From: Kitasatospora xanthocidica
GTDB taxonomy: Bacteria; Actinomycetota; Actinomycetes; Streptomycetales; Streptomycetaceae
Reading direction: 5' to 3'
Assembly: GCF_014656195.1 (NCBI RefSeq)
Contig: NZ_BNBY01000008.1
Location: forward strand, 304,396-368,395
Length of the DNA: 64,000 bases
Below, piece by piece: positions 1 through 9,345 of this stretch (the first letter of the stretch is position 1; each line of letters opens with the position of its first letter). Under the pieces are notes generated by a model. The model worked only from the letters and a program-made list of their open reading frames with translations, was not told the origin of the DNA and did no database searches. The translations under genes and the position numbers were made by a program.

Positions 1-620
1 CCGCGCTCTCCCGGCTGCGGCACGCCCTCGACCTGCCCGCGCTCAGCCCCGCACACCGGCTGGACCGCCTCACCGCGGGTCTCGCCATGTTCGTGGTCCG
101 CCCCGAGGACCGCGGCGCCTACCAGACGCTGTTCCGGGACCGCCTGGTCCGCAAGGAGTACCGGGCGATCGCCCCGTACGACCCCGGGCTGAGCCTGCCG
201 CGCACGGTGCGCAGCCACATCGTCAAGGAGCGCGGCGTGATCGCCGCACAGGAGGTCGACGCGCCGCCGAACAGCGAGAGCCGGATCGACCTGCTGGAGC
301 ACCGCGACGGCCTCGGCCGCTACCGGCTGCGCCCGCTCAGCGGCCGCACCCACCAGCTGCGACTGCACATGAGCGGTCTCGGACTGCCGATCCTCGGTGA
401 CCCGGTGTACCCGGTGGTGCTGCCCGAACCGGCCCCCGACGACTTCCGCCGCCCGCTGCAACTGCTCGCCTCGACGGTCGAGTTCACCGATCCGCTGACC
501 GGCCGCGAACGCCGCTTCGAGAGCCGCCGCACACTGACCGCCTGGACCGACCCGGAGGACTGGGCCGAGGGCCCATCAAGCAACTCCGGCGGCTCCGGCG
601 GTTCCAACGCGCAGTCCTAG
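1..620 (+). CDS. RluA-family pseudouridine synthase, C-terminal part
   Basis: The gene enters from the left edge; its reading frame begins at base 3, so the N terminus is missing. The first visible residues contain HRLDRLTAGL, the RluA-family catalytic motif in which the aspartate attacks the target uridine. Further on, RYRLRPLSGRTHQLRLH matches the conserved RluA substrate-binding block. The enzyme converts uridine to pseudouridine in rRNA or tRNA; which site is modified cannot be told from this part. The tail is a short Ser/Gly-rich stretch that is probably unstructured. Family assignment is firm, exact substrate unknown. Confidence 0.9.
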   Translation, partial: ALSRLRHALDLPALSPAHRLDRLTAGLAMFVVRPEDRGAYQTLFRDRLVRKEYRAIAPYDPGLSLPRTVRSHIVKERGVIAAQEVDAPPNSESRIDLLEHRDGLGRYRLRPLSGRTHQLRLHMSGLGLPILGDPVYPVVLPEPAPDDFRRPLQLLASTVEFTDPLTGRERRFESRRTLTAWTDPEDWAEGPSSNSGGSGGSNAQS

Positions 621-709
621 GACCGTCCGACGATCTAGTCCCAAGGTCCGACCGGGTCCCCGTCCCGGCGGCCGATCCGGTGCGCGGCGGGCGGCGGGAT
701 CGTTGCGGT

Positions 710-1501
710 ATGAACGCAGAACAGCGCACCGCCGTACCGCACTCCGCCCCCGTGGCCGTCGTCACCGGCGCCTCCCGAGGCCTCGGCCTGGCCCTCGCGC
801 GGGCCCTCGCCGCCGACGGCTGGCAGCTGGTGATCACGGCCCGGGGCGCGGCCGAACTCGCCGCAGCCGAGGCCGGACTGGCCGCCGTCACCAAGGTCGT
901 CGCGCTGCCCGGCAGCATCGTCGACGACGACCACCGCGCGCACCTGGCCGAGGCCGCCGAGCGGCTCGGCGGCGCGAGCCTGCTGGTCAACAACGCCGGT
1001 ACGCTCAACGGCGCCGCGGCCCCCGGGTCCGAGCCGCTGCCCCGGCTGGCGGACTACCCGCTGGCGGACCTGCTGGAGACCTTCGAGGTGAACGCGCTCG
1101 CGCCGATCGCGCTCACCCAGCTGGTGCTGCCCCAGCTGCGCGGCCACGCCGGCGCGGTCCTCAACATCAGCTCCGACGCCGCCGTGGTGGCCTACCCCGG
1201 CTGGGGCGGCTACGGCGCCAGCAAGGCGGCGCTCGACCTCGCCACCGCCGTACTCGCCCGGGAGGAACCGGAGTTGCGGGTCTGGGCGGTCGACCCGGGC
1301 GGCATGCGGACCCGGATGCTCCAGGAGGCCAGCCCGGGCGAGGACATCTCCGGCGAGGCGCTGCCCGAGGACGTCGCACCGGTCCTGCTCGGCCTGCTCC
1401 GCGATCGCACCCCGTCCGGCCGCTACCGGGCCGAGGACCTGGCCATCTCCGCTGTCACCGCCGTCCTCGCCGCCCCGGCCGCGGACCGGGCCGGGCGATG
1501 A
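710..1501 (+). CDS. SDR-family oxidoreductase
   Basis: A 263-residue classical short-chain dehydrogenase. It has the nucleotide-binding motif VVTGASRGLGLA near residue 16, the structural NNAG motif, and the catalytic serine (NISSDAA) followed by Y-G-A-S-K. The ATG at 710 is preferred over the GTG at 680 because the alignable Rossmann fold then begins at the usual distance from the start. The stop overlaps the ATG of the QueA-like gene by four bases (ATGA at 1498), so the two are translationally coupled and probably act together. Substrate not predictable. Confidence 0.85.
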   Translation: MNAEQRTAVPHSAPVAVVTGASRGLGLALARALAADGWQLVITARGAAELAAAEAGLAAVTKVVALPGSIVDDDHRAHLAEAAERLGGASLLVNNAGTLNGAAAPGSEPLPRLADYPLADLLETFEVNALAPIALTQLVLPQLRGHAGAVLNISSDAAVVAYPGWGGYGASKAALDLATAVLAREEPELRVWAVDPGGMRTRMLQEASPGEDISGEALPEDVAPVLLGLLRDRTPSGRYRAEDLAISAVTAVLAAPAADRAGR

Positions 1502-2565
1502 GCGCACCCGCCGATCCCGGCCTCGACCTCACCGTGCCGCCCGAACTCTCCGCCCGCGCCCCGGCGGAGGCCCGCGGCACGGCCCGGGACGCCGTCCGGA
1601 TGCTGGTCGGCCGGCGGGCCACCGGCGCCGTCGAGCACCGCCGGTTCACCGACCTGCCCGAGGTGCTGCGCCCGGGGGACCTGCTGGTGGTGAACAACTC
1701 GGCCACCCTCCCGGCCGCCCTGCCCGGGCGGCTGCCCGACGGCACGCCCGTCGCGCTGCACGTCTCCTCCGCTCAGCCGGACCGGAACGGCACCCACCTG
1801 GTGGAGTTGCGCCGGGTGGTGCCGGGCGAGGCGGCGGCGTACTACCCGCCGGAGGAGTCCCCGGCCCGCACGGGGCTGCGGGTCGCGCTTCCCGAGGGTG
1901 GTGCGGCGGTGCTGGCCGGGGCCTTCACCGCCCGCCTCTGGTACGCCGAACTCTCCCTTCCCGAGGGGATGTTGCCGTACCTGGCACGGCACGGCCGGGC
2001 GATCCGGTACGGCTACGTGGACCGCGAGTGGCCGATCGAGGCCTACCAGACGGTCTTCGCGACCGTCCCCGGCAGCAGTGAGATGCCCAGCGCGGCCCGC
2101 CCGTTCAGCGCCGAGGTGGTGGCCCGGCTGGCGGGGCGGGGCGTGCTGGTCGCGCCGGTCACCCTGCACACCGGGGTGGCCTCGCCGGAGGCGCACGAGG
2201 CCCCGTACGCGGAGCGCTTCCACGTCCCGGCTGCCACCGCCCGGCTGGCGGGCCACGTCCGGGCCGGCGGCGGCCGGGTCATCGCCGTCGGCACCACGGT
2301 GGTCCGGGCCCTGGAGTCCGCTGCCGAGCCGGACGGCACGCTCGGGGAGGCCGACGGCTGGACGGAGTTGGTGATCACGCCGGAACGCGGTGTCCGCGCC
2401 GTCGACGGCCTCCTCACCGGCTGGCACGAGCCCCGCGCCTCGCACCTGCTGATGCTCGCCGCCGTCGCCGGCCTGCCCCTGCTCACCTCCTGCTACCGCG
2501 CCGCTGTCGACCACCGGTACCTGTGGCACGAGTTCGGCGACGTCAACCTCCTGCTGCCGGACTGA
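1498..2565 (+). CDS. QueA-like S-adenosylmethionine:tRNA ribosyltransferase-isomerase family protein
   Basis: A 355-residue protein related to QueA, which transfers and isomerises the ribose of SAM onto 7-aminomethyl-deazaguanine in tRNA to make epoxyqueuosine. Recognisable blocks are the N-terminal PPEL, RPGDLLVVNN, YQTVFATVPGSSEMPSAARP, TLHTGV and GWHEPRASHLLML. Several depart from classical QueA: VVNNSATLPAALPG replaces the usual LNDTRVIPAR, and the glycine-rich TLHxGxGTF block is altered. No other queuosine gene is nearby. It is coupled to the upstream SDR. I infer a divergent actinobacterial paralogue whose tRNA role is unproven. Confidence 0.75.
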   Translation: MSAPADPGLDLTVPPELSARAPAEARGTARDAVRMLVGRRATGAVEHRRFTDLPEVLRPGDLLVVNNSATLPAALPGRLPDGTPVALHVSSAQPDRNGTHLVELRRVVPGEAAAYYPPEESPARTGLRVALPEGGAAVLAGAFTARLWYAELSLPEGMLPYLARHGRAIRYGYVDREWPIEAYQTVFATVPGSSEMPSAARPFSAEVVARLAGRGVLVAPVTLHTGVASPEAHEAPYAERFHVPAATARLAGHVRAGGGRVIAVGTTVVRALESAAEPDGTLGEADGWTELVITPERGVRAVDGLLTGWHEPRASHLLMLAAVAGLPLLTSCYRAAVDHRYLWHEFGDVNLLLPD

Positions 2566-2615
2566 GACCGGGCGCGGCACCGGCCGGTCGGGCCGGCGGG
2601 GTCGGGCCGGCGGGG

Positions 2616-3020
2616 TCAGGCCAGCAGGGTCCGGGCGACGTGGTCGGTGTCGAGGTACTCGCGGACGGCGGTGATCCGGCCGTCCTCGACGGTGAACACG
2701 CCCAGGCAGTGGTTCTCGTACGGTGCGCCGTTGGCGGCGGTGCCGACGGTGGTCCACTCGGCGACGGCCAGCGGGCCGTCGGCGAGGACCCGGGTGAGGG
2801 TGATGACGGGCAGGCCGTCGGCGGCGAAGTAGGTGCCGATCCGGCCGAGGAAGTCGCCGAAGATCTCCTCCTTGCCGCGCCAGGTACGGGAGATGGCGAG
2901 GTGGCCGGGGTAGTCCCAGGTGGCGTCCTCGGCGAACAGGGCGATCGCGGCGTCGAGTTCGCCCGCCGCGATGAGGGTGACGTAGTCGGTGACGACGGTG
3001 CGGGCGTCGGGGTGCTGCAC
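2616..3020 (-). CDS. SnoaL-like / nuclear transport factor 2 family protein
   Basis: A 134-residue protein with the NTF2-like cone fold: a helix TVVTDYVTLIAAGELDAAIALFAEDATWDYPG, then strands ending in GVFTVEDGRITAVREYLDTDHVART. SnoaL-like proteins are cyclases, isomerases or small ligand-binding proteins; the active role here is unknown. The GTG at 3020 is chosen because GAGGGAG lies six bases upstream; an upstream ATG at 3137 would add a proline/arginine-rich stretch with no family similarity. It is convergent with the QueA-like gene. Confidence 0.8.
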   Translation of the reverse strand: MQHPDARTVVTDYVTLIAAGELDAAIALFAEDATWDYPGHLAISRTWRGKEEIFGDFLGRIGTYFAADGLPVITLTRVLADGPLAVAEWTTVGTAANGAPYENHCLGVFTVEDGRITAVREYLDTDHVARTLLA

Positions 3021-3165
3021 GGTGGCTCCCTCTGGTCGGTCCGGTCGGGGCTGTCCCGCCGTGGCACCAGGTAACCGCCGGGGCGGGCCGGCGGGCCAAC
3101 AACCGTGGCGGCGGCCCGACAACCGTCCGTTGTCCATGCTGTCGGGGGGCTGGTGCGGGTGGTGT

Positions 3166-6100
3166 TCAGGTGCCCGGGGAGGTGCCCGGGGGCAGCTCCA
3201 GCTCGAACCAGACCACCTTGCCGTCCTCGGTCTGCCGGCTGCCCCAGCGGTGGGCGAGCTCGTTGACCAGGTGGATGCCCCGGCCGCCCTCGTCCTCGCT
3301 GCGGGCGCGGCGGATCCGGGGCGCCTCGCTCTCCCGATCGGCGACCTCGACGGTGAGCACCCGGTTGCAGAACAGCCGTAGCTGGGTGGGGGATCCGGCG
3401 TGCACCAGGGCGTTGGTGATCAGCTCACTGGTGAGCAGCTCGGCCCAGTCGGCGAGCGCGCCGAGCCCCCAGGCGTCCAGCGTCTCGCGGGTGAAGCGGC
3501 GGGAGTGCGCGACCATCGCGCGGTCGCCGGTGAGCGGCAGGGTGGCGATCCGGTCCGTGCCCCGCGGGCGGACCTGCGCCATGATGACGGCGATGTCGTC
3601 CTCGCTGGTGCGGCCGGTGAGCCGGGCCAGGACGGCGTCGCAGGTCTGCTCCAGCGTGGGGCGCCGGTCGGCGACGGTGCGGCAGAGCAGCTGGATCCCC
3701 TCGTCCAGGTCGCGGCCCCGGCGTTCGACCAGTCCGTCGGTGTAGAGGGTCAGGATGCCCTCCTCGGGGAGGGTGAACTCCGCGCTCTCGAACGGGACTC
3801 CGCCGACGCCGAGCGGTGCGCCGGTCGGCAGCTCGATCAGGTGCGCCCGCCCCTGGGTGTCGGCGACCACGGGCGGCAGGTGCCCGGCGCAGGCCGCGGT
3901 GCAGCGGCTGTCCACCGGGTCGTACACCACGCAGACGCAGGTGGCGAACTGGCCCTCGCCGACGGCCGTGGTGGCCTCGTCCAGCCGGTGCAGCACCCGC
4001 GCCGGGTCCAGGTCCAGGGTGATCAACGTGCGGGCTGCCGTACGGAGTTGGCCCATGGTCGCGGCGGCCCGGATGCCGTGCCCCATGACGTCCCCGACGA
4101 TCAGGGCGACCCGCCCGGAGGAGAGCGGCACGACGTCGAACCAGTCGCCGCCGACCTCGCTGACCACACTGCTGGGCAGGTAGCGGTAGGCGATCTCCAA
4201 ACCGAGGGTGCGGTGCACCTCCTGGGGCAGCAGGCTGCGCTGGAGCATCAGCGCGGTGTCCCGTTCGCGGCGGTAGAGCCGGGCGTTGTCGATGGCGAGC
4301 GCGGTACGGGCGACCAGCTCCTCGGCGAGTGAGCGGTCGGCCGGGCCGAACGGCAGCGGGTTGCGGGTGCGGACGAACTCCGCGCCGCCCAGCACGTGTC
4401 CGCGCGCCATCAGCGGCACCATCAGGTAGGAGTGCACCCCGGCGTCCAGCCCCGGCTGCACCCGGTCGGGGGAGGCGACGATCCGGCGCAGCTCCTCCTC
4501 GGTCACCTCGGACACCAGGATCGAGCGCCCGGTGCGCAGGCTCTGCGCGTACAGCTGGGCGGACTGCGAGGTCTCGCCCACCTGGTCGGCGGCGTCCGTC
4601 ATGCTGCCGTCCGGGGCGACCTCGCCGACCGCCACGGCCCGCATCAGCACCCGCCCCTCGGCGGGGACGGGGCCGGGCTCCTCGCCGCTGAGCACCGCTT
4701 CGCGCAGGTCGACGGTGATGAAGTCAGCGAAGCGCGGGATCACCACCTCCACCAACTCCTGGGCGGTGCGGTGCAGATCGAGCGTGGTGCCGATCCGGTT
4801 GCTGGCCTCGTTCAGCAGCGACAGCCGCTGCTGGGCGGCCCAGGCCTCGTCCAGGGCCCGCTGCCGGGCGGCGGCCGCGTCCCGCTCCCGGGTGAACAGC
4901 AGCGCGTTGTCGATCGAGACGGCGGCCCGCACCGCCAACTCCCCGGCGAGCGCCACGTCGTCGTCCTCGTACGGGCGCTCCACGAGCGTGCGGTAGAAGC
5001 CCGCGACGCCGACCGGAGTGCCGCGCGCGATCAGCGGGACGACCATGAAGGAGCGCACGTTCTGCTCCTTGACGGCGGCGGTGCGCACCGGGTCGTCGGC
5101 GAACCAGGCCAGGCCCTGCTCGTCCATCCGCGGCACCAGCAGCGGCTTGCGGTTCGCCAGGCACCACGCGTACGGCGAACCGGGCCGGAAGCGGTGCACG
5201 TTGCCGAGGCGGGCGATCGGCTGCAGGGTCGAGCCGTGCACCGAGTGGAAGGCCATCCGGCGCAGCAGGGCCGAGCCGTCGGCCGGCGCGCGGGCCTCGC
5301 GCTCGCCGCGGACCAGGTCCTCCAGCACCTCGACCACCACCGTGTCGGCCAGCCTGGGCGTCGCGACCTCGGCCAGCTCCTGGGCGGTCTGGGCGAGATC
5401 GAGCGTGGTCCCGATCCGGGTGGAGGCCACGTTGACCAGCGCCAGGCGTTCCTGCGCGGCCTTCGCCTCGCGCAGCGCCTGCTGGCGGGCCAGGACGGTC
5501 TGGTGCTGGCGCAGGTACAGCCGGGCGTTGTCGATCGCGACGGCGGCCCGCGAGGCCAGTTCGTCGCCGAGCGTGATGTCGGCCTCCGCGAAGGACTCGC
5601 GCTCGCCGCGCCGCGAGTACACCACCATGCCGAGCGTGGTGCCGCGCGCCACCAGCGGGGTGATCCGCACCGAGCGCGGCCGGTCGCCGAGGTAGGCCTG
5701 CCGGCGGCTCTCGTTGATGCCCTCGCTGAGCATCGGCAGTTCCCAGGACGGCGTGACCACCGTGCGGCCGGTGCTCAGCGCGCGGGCGTACGGGGAGTCG
5801 GCGGGCAGCTCGTACACGGCGTCCACGGGCAGCGCGTCGGACGGGTAGAGCGGGTCGGCGGTGACCAGCGCCAGCCGGCGCACCAGCTGCGGGGCGTCCG
5901 GGGCGGGCGGTTCGACGGTGCGGCCGGCCACCAGGGCCTCCAGCGCGAACACCCCGCTGATGTCGGCGACCCTGGGCACCATCGCGTCGGCGAGCTCGCG
6001 GGCGGTCTGCCGCAGGTCGAGCGTGGTGCCGATCGAGGCGGTCGCGTCGACCAGCAGGGACAGCCGCTCCTGGGCGCGGGCCGCCCGGGCGTCGGCCCGG

Positions 6101-6933
6101 AACCGCTCGGTGATGTCGATGACGGTCGAACTCACTCCGAGGACCCGGCCGCCCCGGTCCTCCAGCCGGAAGTACGAGGCCGACCAGGCGTGGTCGTGCT
6201 GCGGATCGCCCGGGGTGCGGCCGTGCGAGCGGGTGTCCACCACCGGCTCGCCGGTCTCCAGCACCCGGCGCATCACCGCCTCGGCCTCGGCGCCGTTGAT
6301 CCCGGGCAGCACCTCGGTGAGCCGGTGTCCCAGGTGCCGCCCGGGGGACAGGCCGTTCGCCCGGGCCAGCGCGTCGTTCAGCCGGACGAACCGCAGCTCG
6401 GTGTCGAAGACCCCCATGCCGACCGGGGACTGCGTGAAGAACCCGTCCAGGACGGCGAGGTCCGCCTGGATCCGGCGCAGCGTGGTCACCTCGGAGGCCA
6501 CGGCCAGGACGAGCGGTTCACCGTCCGGCCCGACGATCGGATGGGTGCGGAACTCCAGGTTCACCAGGTGCCCGTCGCGGTGGCGCACCGGGAACACACC
6601 GGTCCAGGCCCGGCCGCCGAGGATCTGCCGGAACAGCTGCAGCACCTCGGGACGCTCGTCGTCGGTGGTCAGCAGCTTGGCCGCCTTCGCCCCGACCGCG
6701 TCCTCCACACGGTGACCGAGCAGTGCCTCCGCGTCGCCGCTCCAGTGCAGGATCCGCCCGTCGGCCGCGATCAGCGCCGTCGCGATCGGCACCATCAGCA
6801 GGGCGTCCTGCTGCGGTTCCCCTGCGCGCCGCGCGTTGTGGTTCACCATGGCCAGAGAACCGTCCCAGAACCGTCCGGTGATCGTTCCCACCAGCCCTGC
6901 CATCTTCGCACGCGGCCCCGGGAGACCGCTCAC
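3166..6933 (-). CDS. SpoIIE/RsbU-type PP2C phosphatase with two PAS, three GAF and an ATPase domain
   Basis: A very long (1255-residue) signalling protein. In order I see two PAS domains (about 45-155 and 156-285), three GAF-type repeats that each begin with a similar S-x-IGTTLDL...A-EL motif (about 295-480, 500-690, 705-890), a SpoIIE/RsbU PP2C domain (about 905-1105; VGGDWFDVVPL and the DGLVE metal-binding motif), and a C-terminal HATPase_c domain of the anti-sigma kinase type (ELITNALVHA, GRGIHLV). Such proteins tune anti-anti-sigma phosphorylation; streptomycetes have dozens. No transmembrane segment is evident, so it is probably cytosolic. The start is uncertain: GTG 6933, ATG 6903 or ATG 6849 are possible and none has a strong ribosome site. 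Confidence 0.88.
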   Translation of the reverse strand: MSGLPGPRAKMAGLVGTITGRFWDGSLAMVNHNARRAGEPQQDALLMVPIATALIAADGRILHWSGDAEALLGHRVEDAVGAKAAKLLTTDDERPEVLQLFRQILGGRAWTGVFPVRHRDGHLVNLEFRTHPIVGPDGEPLVLAVASEVTTLRRIQADLAVLDGFFTQSPVGMGVFDTELRFVRLNDALARANGLSPGRHLGHRLTEVLPGINGAEAEAVMRRVLETGEPVVDTRSHGRTPGDPQHDHAWSASYFRLEDRGGRVLGVSSTVIDITERFRADARAARAQERLSLLVDATASIGTTLDLRQTARELADAMVPRVADISGVFALEALVAGRTVEPPAPDAPQLVRRLALVTADPLYPSDALPVDAVYELPADSPYARALSTGRTVVTPSWELPMLSEGINESRRQAYLGDRPRSVRITPLVARGTTLGMVVYSRRGERESFAEADITLGDELASRAAVAIDNARLYLRQHQTVLARQQALREAKAAQERLALVNVASTRIGTTLDLAQTAQELAEVATPRLADTVVVEVLEDLVRGEREARAPADGSALLRRMAFHSVHGSTLQPIARLGNVHRFRPGSPYAWCLANRKPLLVPRMDEQGLAWFADDPVRTAAVKEQNVRSFMVVPLIARGTPVGVAGFYRTLVERPYEDDDVALAGELAVRAAVSIDNALLFTRERDAAAARQRALDEAWAAQQRLSLLNEASNRIGTTLDLHRTAQELVEVVIPRFADFITVDLREAVLSGEEPGPVPAEGRVLMRAVAVGEVAPDGSMTDAADQVGETSQSAQLYAQSLRTGRSILVSEVTEEELRRIVASPDRVQPGLDAGVHSYLMVPLMARGHVLGGAEFVRTRNPLPFGPADRSLAEELVARTALAIDNARLYRRERDTALMLQRSLLPQEVHRTLGLEIAYRYLPSSVVSEVGGDWFDVVPLSSGRVALIVGDVMGHGIRAAATMGQLRTAARTLITLDLDPARVLHRLDEATTAVGEGQFATCVCVVYDPVDSRCTAACAGHLPPVVADTQGRAHLIELPTGAPLGVGGVPFESAEFTLPEEGILTLYTDGLVERRGRDLDEGIQLLCRTVADRRPTLEQTCDAVLARLTGRTSEDDIAVIMAQVRPRGTDRIATLPLTGDRAMVAHSRRFTRETLDAWGLGALADWAELLTSELITNALVHAGSPTQLRLFCNRVLTVEVADRESEAPRIRRARSEDEGGRGIHLVNELAHRWGSRQTEDGKVVWFELELPPGTSPGT

Positions 6934-6955
6934 CGTGGCAGCGGGCGAGGTCCGC

Positions 6956-7054
6956 TCAGCGCGGTAGCGGGCGCTCCAGGCAGAACTCCGTCCACCGGCC
7001 CGGCTCGGCCTTCAACGACTGGACCTCGTACCGCCCGGCGGCCGGCTCCAGCAC
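6956..7054 (-). other. Small open frame, possible 3' remnant of a lost gene
   Basis: Between the sensor phosphatase and the secreted hydrolase a minus-strand frame reads LEPAAGRYEVQSLKAEPGRW and continues to ...PLPR before a TGA at 6956-6958. Its codons end almost always in G or C, as in real genes here. A GTG lies at 7054 but has no ribosome site, and the frame runs back into the terminator hairpin at 7069-7097. I think it is the decayed end of a former gene, or chance. Confidence 0.25.
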
Positions 7055-7068
7055 CGGTCCGCGCCGAG

Positions 7069-7097
7069 GAGGCCGTCGGCGGGCAGCCGACGGCCTC
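7069..7097 (-). terminator. Terminator hairpin of the secreted hydrolase gene
   Basis: An 11-bp perfect stem, GAGGCCGTCGG / CCGACGGCCTC, with a seven-base loop, lies 16 bases after the stop of the hydrolase gene. There is no T-tract, as is common in streptomycetes. Confidence 0.7.
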
Positions 7098-7112
7098 GCC
7101 GGTGGAGCGGGG

Positions 7113-8327
7113 TCAGGAGTGGAAGCGCACCTCCGGGTCGGCGGCGGTCGGGCCGTCGAACAGCGGCTGCTCGACGCCCTTCAGCTGCAGGTCGAAGAAG
7201 GCGCCGACGTACCGGCGGGTGAGCTCGACGGCGCGCCCGCTCGCGATGGTGACGCCGGGCCCCCGGGGCAGGCCCAGTCCGTCGATCAGCACCGGGAAGT
7301 CGGTGAAGCTGTGGTGGTCGGTGCCGTCGACGGTCAGCCAGCGCTTCCAGCCGTCGAGGTTGGGCCAGCTCTTGACCCAGCTGCTGTCCTCGTCGTCGCC
7401 GCCGAGCGGGTGGCCCATCATCAGGAAGGGCTTGCCGCCGATCCCGGAGGCGGGCACCAGGACGTCCATGGTGCCGTCCAGGTCCACGCCGGCCCGGATC
7501 CGGTCGTCGGAGAGCAGGGCGGGCACGGCGGCCGCGCCCCCGGCGGAGTGCCCGGCCATGCCGATCCGGTTGCGGTCGATCATGCGGGCGGCGTAGCGCC
7601 AGGCGGGGTGCGGGCGGCTGGTCAGCCGGTCGATGACGAAGGACACGTCCTTCGCGCGGCTCTCGTCCACCTTCGACCAGTCCTTCGGCTGGCCGCACAT
7701 CACGCAGGGCACCGTCCGGCCGTCCGGGAAGGTCGTGCCGGTGTTCTCGTAGGTGTGGTCGACCAGCGCGACGACGTAGCCGCGGCTGGTCAGGTCCTCG
7801 GCGAGACCGGTGATCGCGGTCCGCGGGTCGACGAAGCCGGGGGACAGCACCACCAGCGGGTAGTGGCCGCCCTGCGGGCGCGCGCCGGTCTCCGACCAGG
7901 TCCGGACGCCGGTGAGCGTCTCGGTCGGGACGGTGTTGCCCGGCAGCCTGAAGTCCAGCAGCCCGCGGGCCGCCCCGGCGGTCATGTACGGGGCCGGGGT
8001 GCCCGTCCCGGCGCGGGCGGGGTAGTACATCGAGACCATCAGCTGGCGCGGACCGGCGGAGGGCACCCACGGGTCCGGACGGTCCTCGTCCACCAGGTGC
8101 AGGACCTCCTGGCCGACCGCGTACGGCCCGGTCGGGCGCGGGAGTTCGATGCGGACGGCGGCCGGGTCGCTCGTCGGGGCGCTGCCGGGTGCGGCGGGAC
8201 CCGCGGTGCTGGCGACGGGGGAGGGGGCGGTGCCGGGGGCGGCCAGGGCCGGAACCGCGGCGGCGACGGACAGGGGCAGCGCGAGCAGCAGGGCCGCCGC
8301 GCCGGCAGTGACGCGAAGTCGTCTCAT
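7113..8327 (-). CDS. Secreted alpha/beta hydrolase, PAF-acetylhydrolase/lipase-like
   Basis: A 404-residue exported hydrolase. The N terminus is a typical Sec signal (RR followed by a hydrophobic Ala/Leu stretch, likely cleavage after ...PALA near residue 30). The nucleophile elbow is GHSAGG, preceded by LVVLSPGF and RGYVVALVDHTYEN; a late HH in DGTDHHSF could supply the catalytic histidine. The arrangement resembles platelet-activating-factor acetylhydrolase and cutinase-like polyesterases. A TACCGT -10 box ends seven bases before the ATG, so the message is probably leaderless. It is monocistronic, followed by its own hairpin. Substrate unknown. Confidence 0.82.
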   Translation of the reverse strand: MRRLRVTAGAAALLLALPLSVAAAVPALAAPGTAPSPVASTAGPAAPGSAPTSDPAAVRIELPRPTGPYAVGQEVLHLVDEDRPDPWVPSAGPRQLMVSMYYPARAGTGTPAPYMTAGAARGLLDFRLPGNTVPTETLTGVRTWSETGARPQGGHYPLVVLSPGFVDPRTAITGLAEDLTSRGYVVALVDHTYENTGTTFPDGRTVPCVMCGQPKDWSKVDESRAKDVSFVIDRLTSRPHPAWRYAARMIDRNRIGMAGHSAGGAAAVPALLSDDRIRAGVDLDGTMDVLVPASGIGGKPFLMMGHPLGGDDEDSSWVKSWPNLDGWKRWLTVDGTDHHSFTDFPVLIDGLGLPRGPGVTIASGRAVELTRRYVGAFFDLQLKGVEQPLFDGPTAADPEVRFHS

Positions 8328-8334
8328 GTCGGCG

Positions 8335-8340
8335 ACGGTA
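8335..8340 (-). promoter_or_regulatory. -10 box (TACCGT) of the secreted hydrolase gene
   Basis: On the minus strand TACCGT is followed by seven bases and the ATG at 8327, the spacing expected for a leaderless streptomycete transcript. No clear -35 was seen. Confidence 0.5.
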
Positions 8341-8411
8341 GGCCGCGCGCCAGGGAGTTGACGTCCACTCAGCGACGGACCGGACCCCTCCGGGAAGAGC
8401 CGTTCGCGCCC

Positions 8412-9260
8412 CTAGGGGCCGGTCCTCCGGCGGCCGGCCCGCGGGCTCCCGCCGGTCGCCCGGAGCTCCTCCAGGAAGTCCGCCGCCGCGCGGGCGTTGG
8501 GCACCGGGAAGGTGAGCGGCAGGCCGGCCGAGTGCGTCCGGATCTCCAGCTCCCCGAGGCCCGACGTCCGGGTCGACTCCACTTCGGCCCACCGGTAGGA
8601 CTCCGTCGCGGCGAGCGGGTGCGGCGGGCGGTGCACCAGCCCGCCGGGCGTCACCGTCAGCCGGCCCCGGGCGAACCGGACGCTGCCCTCGGTGCGCAGC
8701 GTCTCGTGCAGGGCTGCCCGGAGCCCGGGGGAGAGGCGCTCCTCCAGCTCCCGGAACAGCCCGCCCAGCCCGCGCAGCCGCGCCAGCACCACCGGCTCGT
8801 CCACGCCGGCCAGCCATATTCGCCCCTGCTCGTGCTCCCCGCAGCGGCCGCCGGGGGAGTACTCCGTGGCCTCCACCGAGCCCCAGGGGAGCGGGCGCTC
8901 GGAGCCGTCCGCACCCACCAGCACCAGCCCGGCCTCGTGGACGCGTACGGACCGCGGCCCGGAGGCCGGTCGCAGCCGGCCGAACCCGCTCGCCGCGACC
9001 ACTGCGAGGGCCCCCACCACGGGCGCGGGCCACCACCCGCCGAGCGCCAGACAGGCCGCCAGGGCGACGACGACCGCGCAGGCGCCCACCCAGACCCGGA
9101 CGAGCCGGGGCACCGGCCGGAACCGCCGGTACACGTGCACCACCGGCCCGAGTCGATCGGCCGGATCGACCGGATCGACCGGACCAGCCGGGCCGGTGAG
9201 GCCGGCCGGACCGCTCGGACGGACCGCGCGCACCGGTGTCGGCGACCACACCACCGCCAC
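8412..9260 (-). CDS. Membrane-anchored protein of unknown function
   Basis: I do not recognise this 282-residue protein. After about 45 polar residues with repeated GPAGP/VDPVDP motifs come two hydrophobic segments (VWVGACAVVVALAACLALGG and PAPVVGALAVVAASGFG), then a soluble, strand-rich C-terminal part that could be a PH-like fold (VRVHEAGLVLVG...LPWGSVEATE). The GTG at 9260 is chosen because a purine run AAGGGGGG stands five bases upstream; the open frame extends much further but only over serine-hydrolase sequence on the same strand. A downstream GTG is an alternative. Confidence 0.6.
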   Translation of the reverse strand: MAVVWSPTPVRAVRPSGPAGLTGPAGPVDPVDPADRLGPVVHVYRRFRPVPRLVRVWVGACAVVVALAACLALGGWWPAPVVGALAVVAASGFGRLRPASGPRSVRVHEAGLVLVGADGSERPLPWGSVEATEYSPGGRCGEHEQGRIWLAGVDEPVVLARLRGLGGLFRELEERLSPGLRAALHETLRTEGSVRFARGRLTVTPGGLVHRPPHPLAATESYRWAEVESTRTSGLGELEIRTHSAGLPLTFPVPNARAAADFLEELRATGGSPRAGRRRTGP

Positions 9261-9345
9261 GTCGGCCCCCCTTTCACTCGGCGGACCCCCATCGGGACCG
9301 CAGCTGCCGGATCCCAGCATCGACCGTCCGTCGCACCCGGCAACA

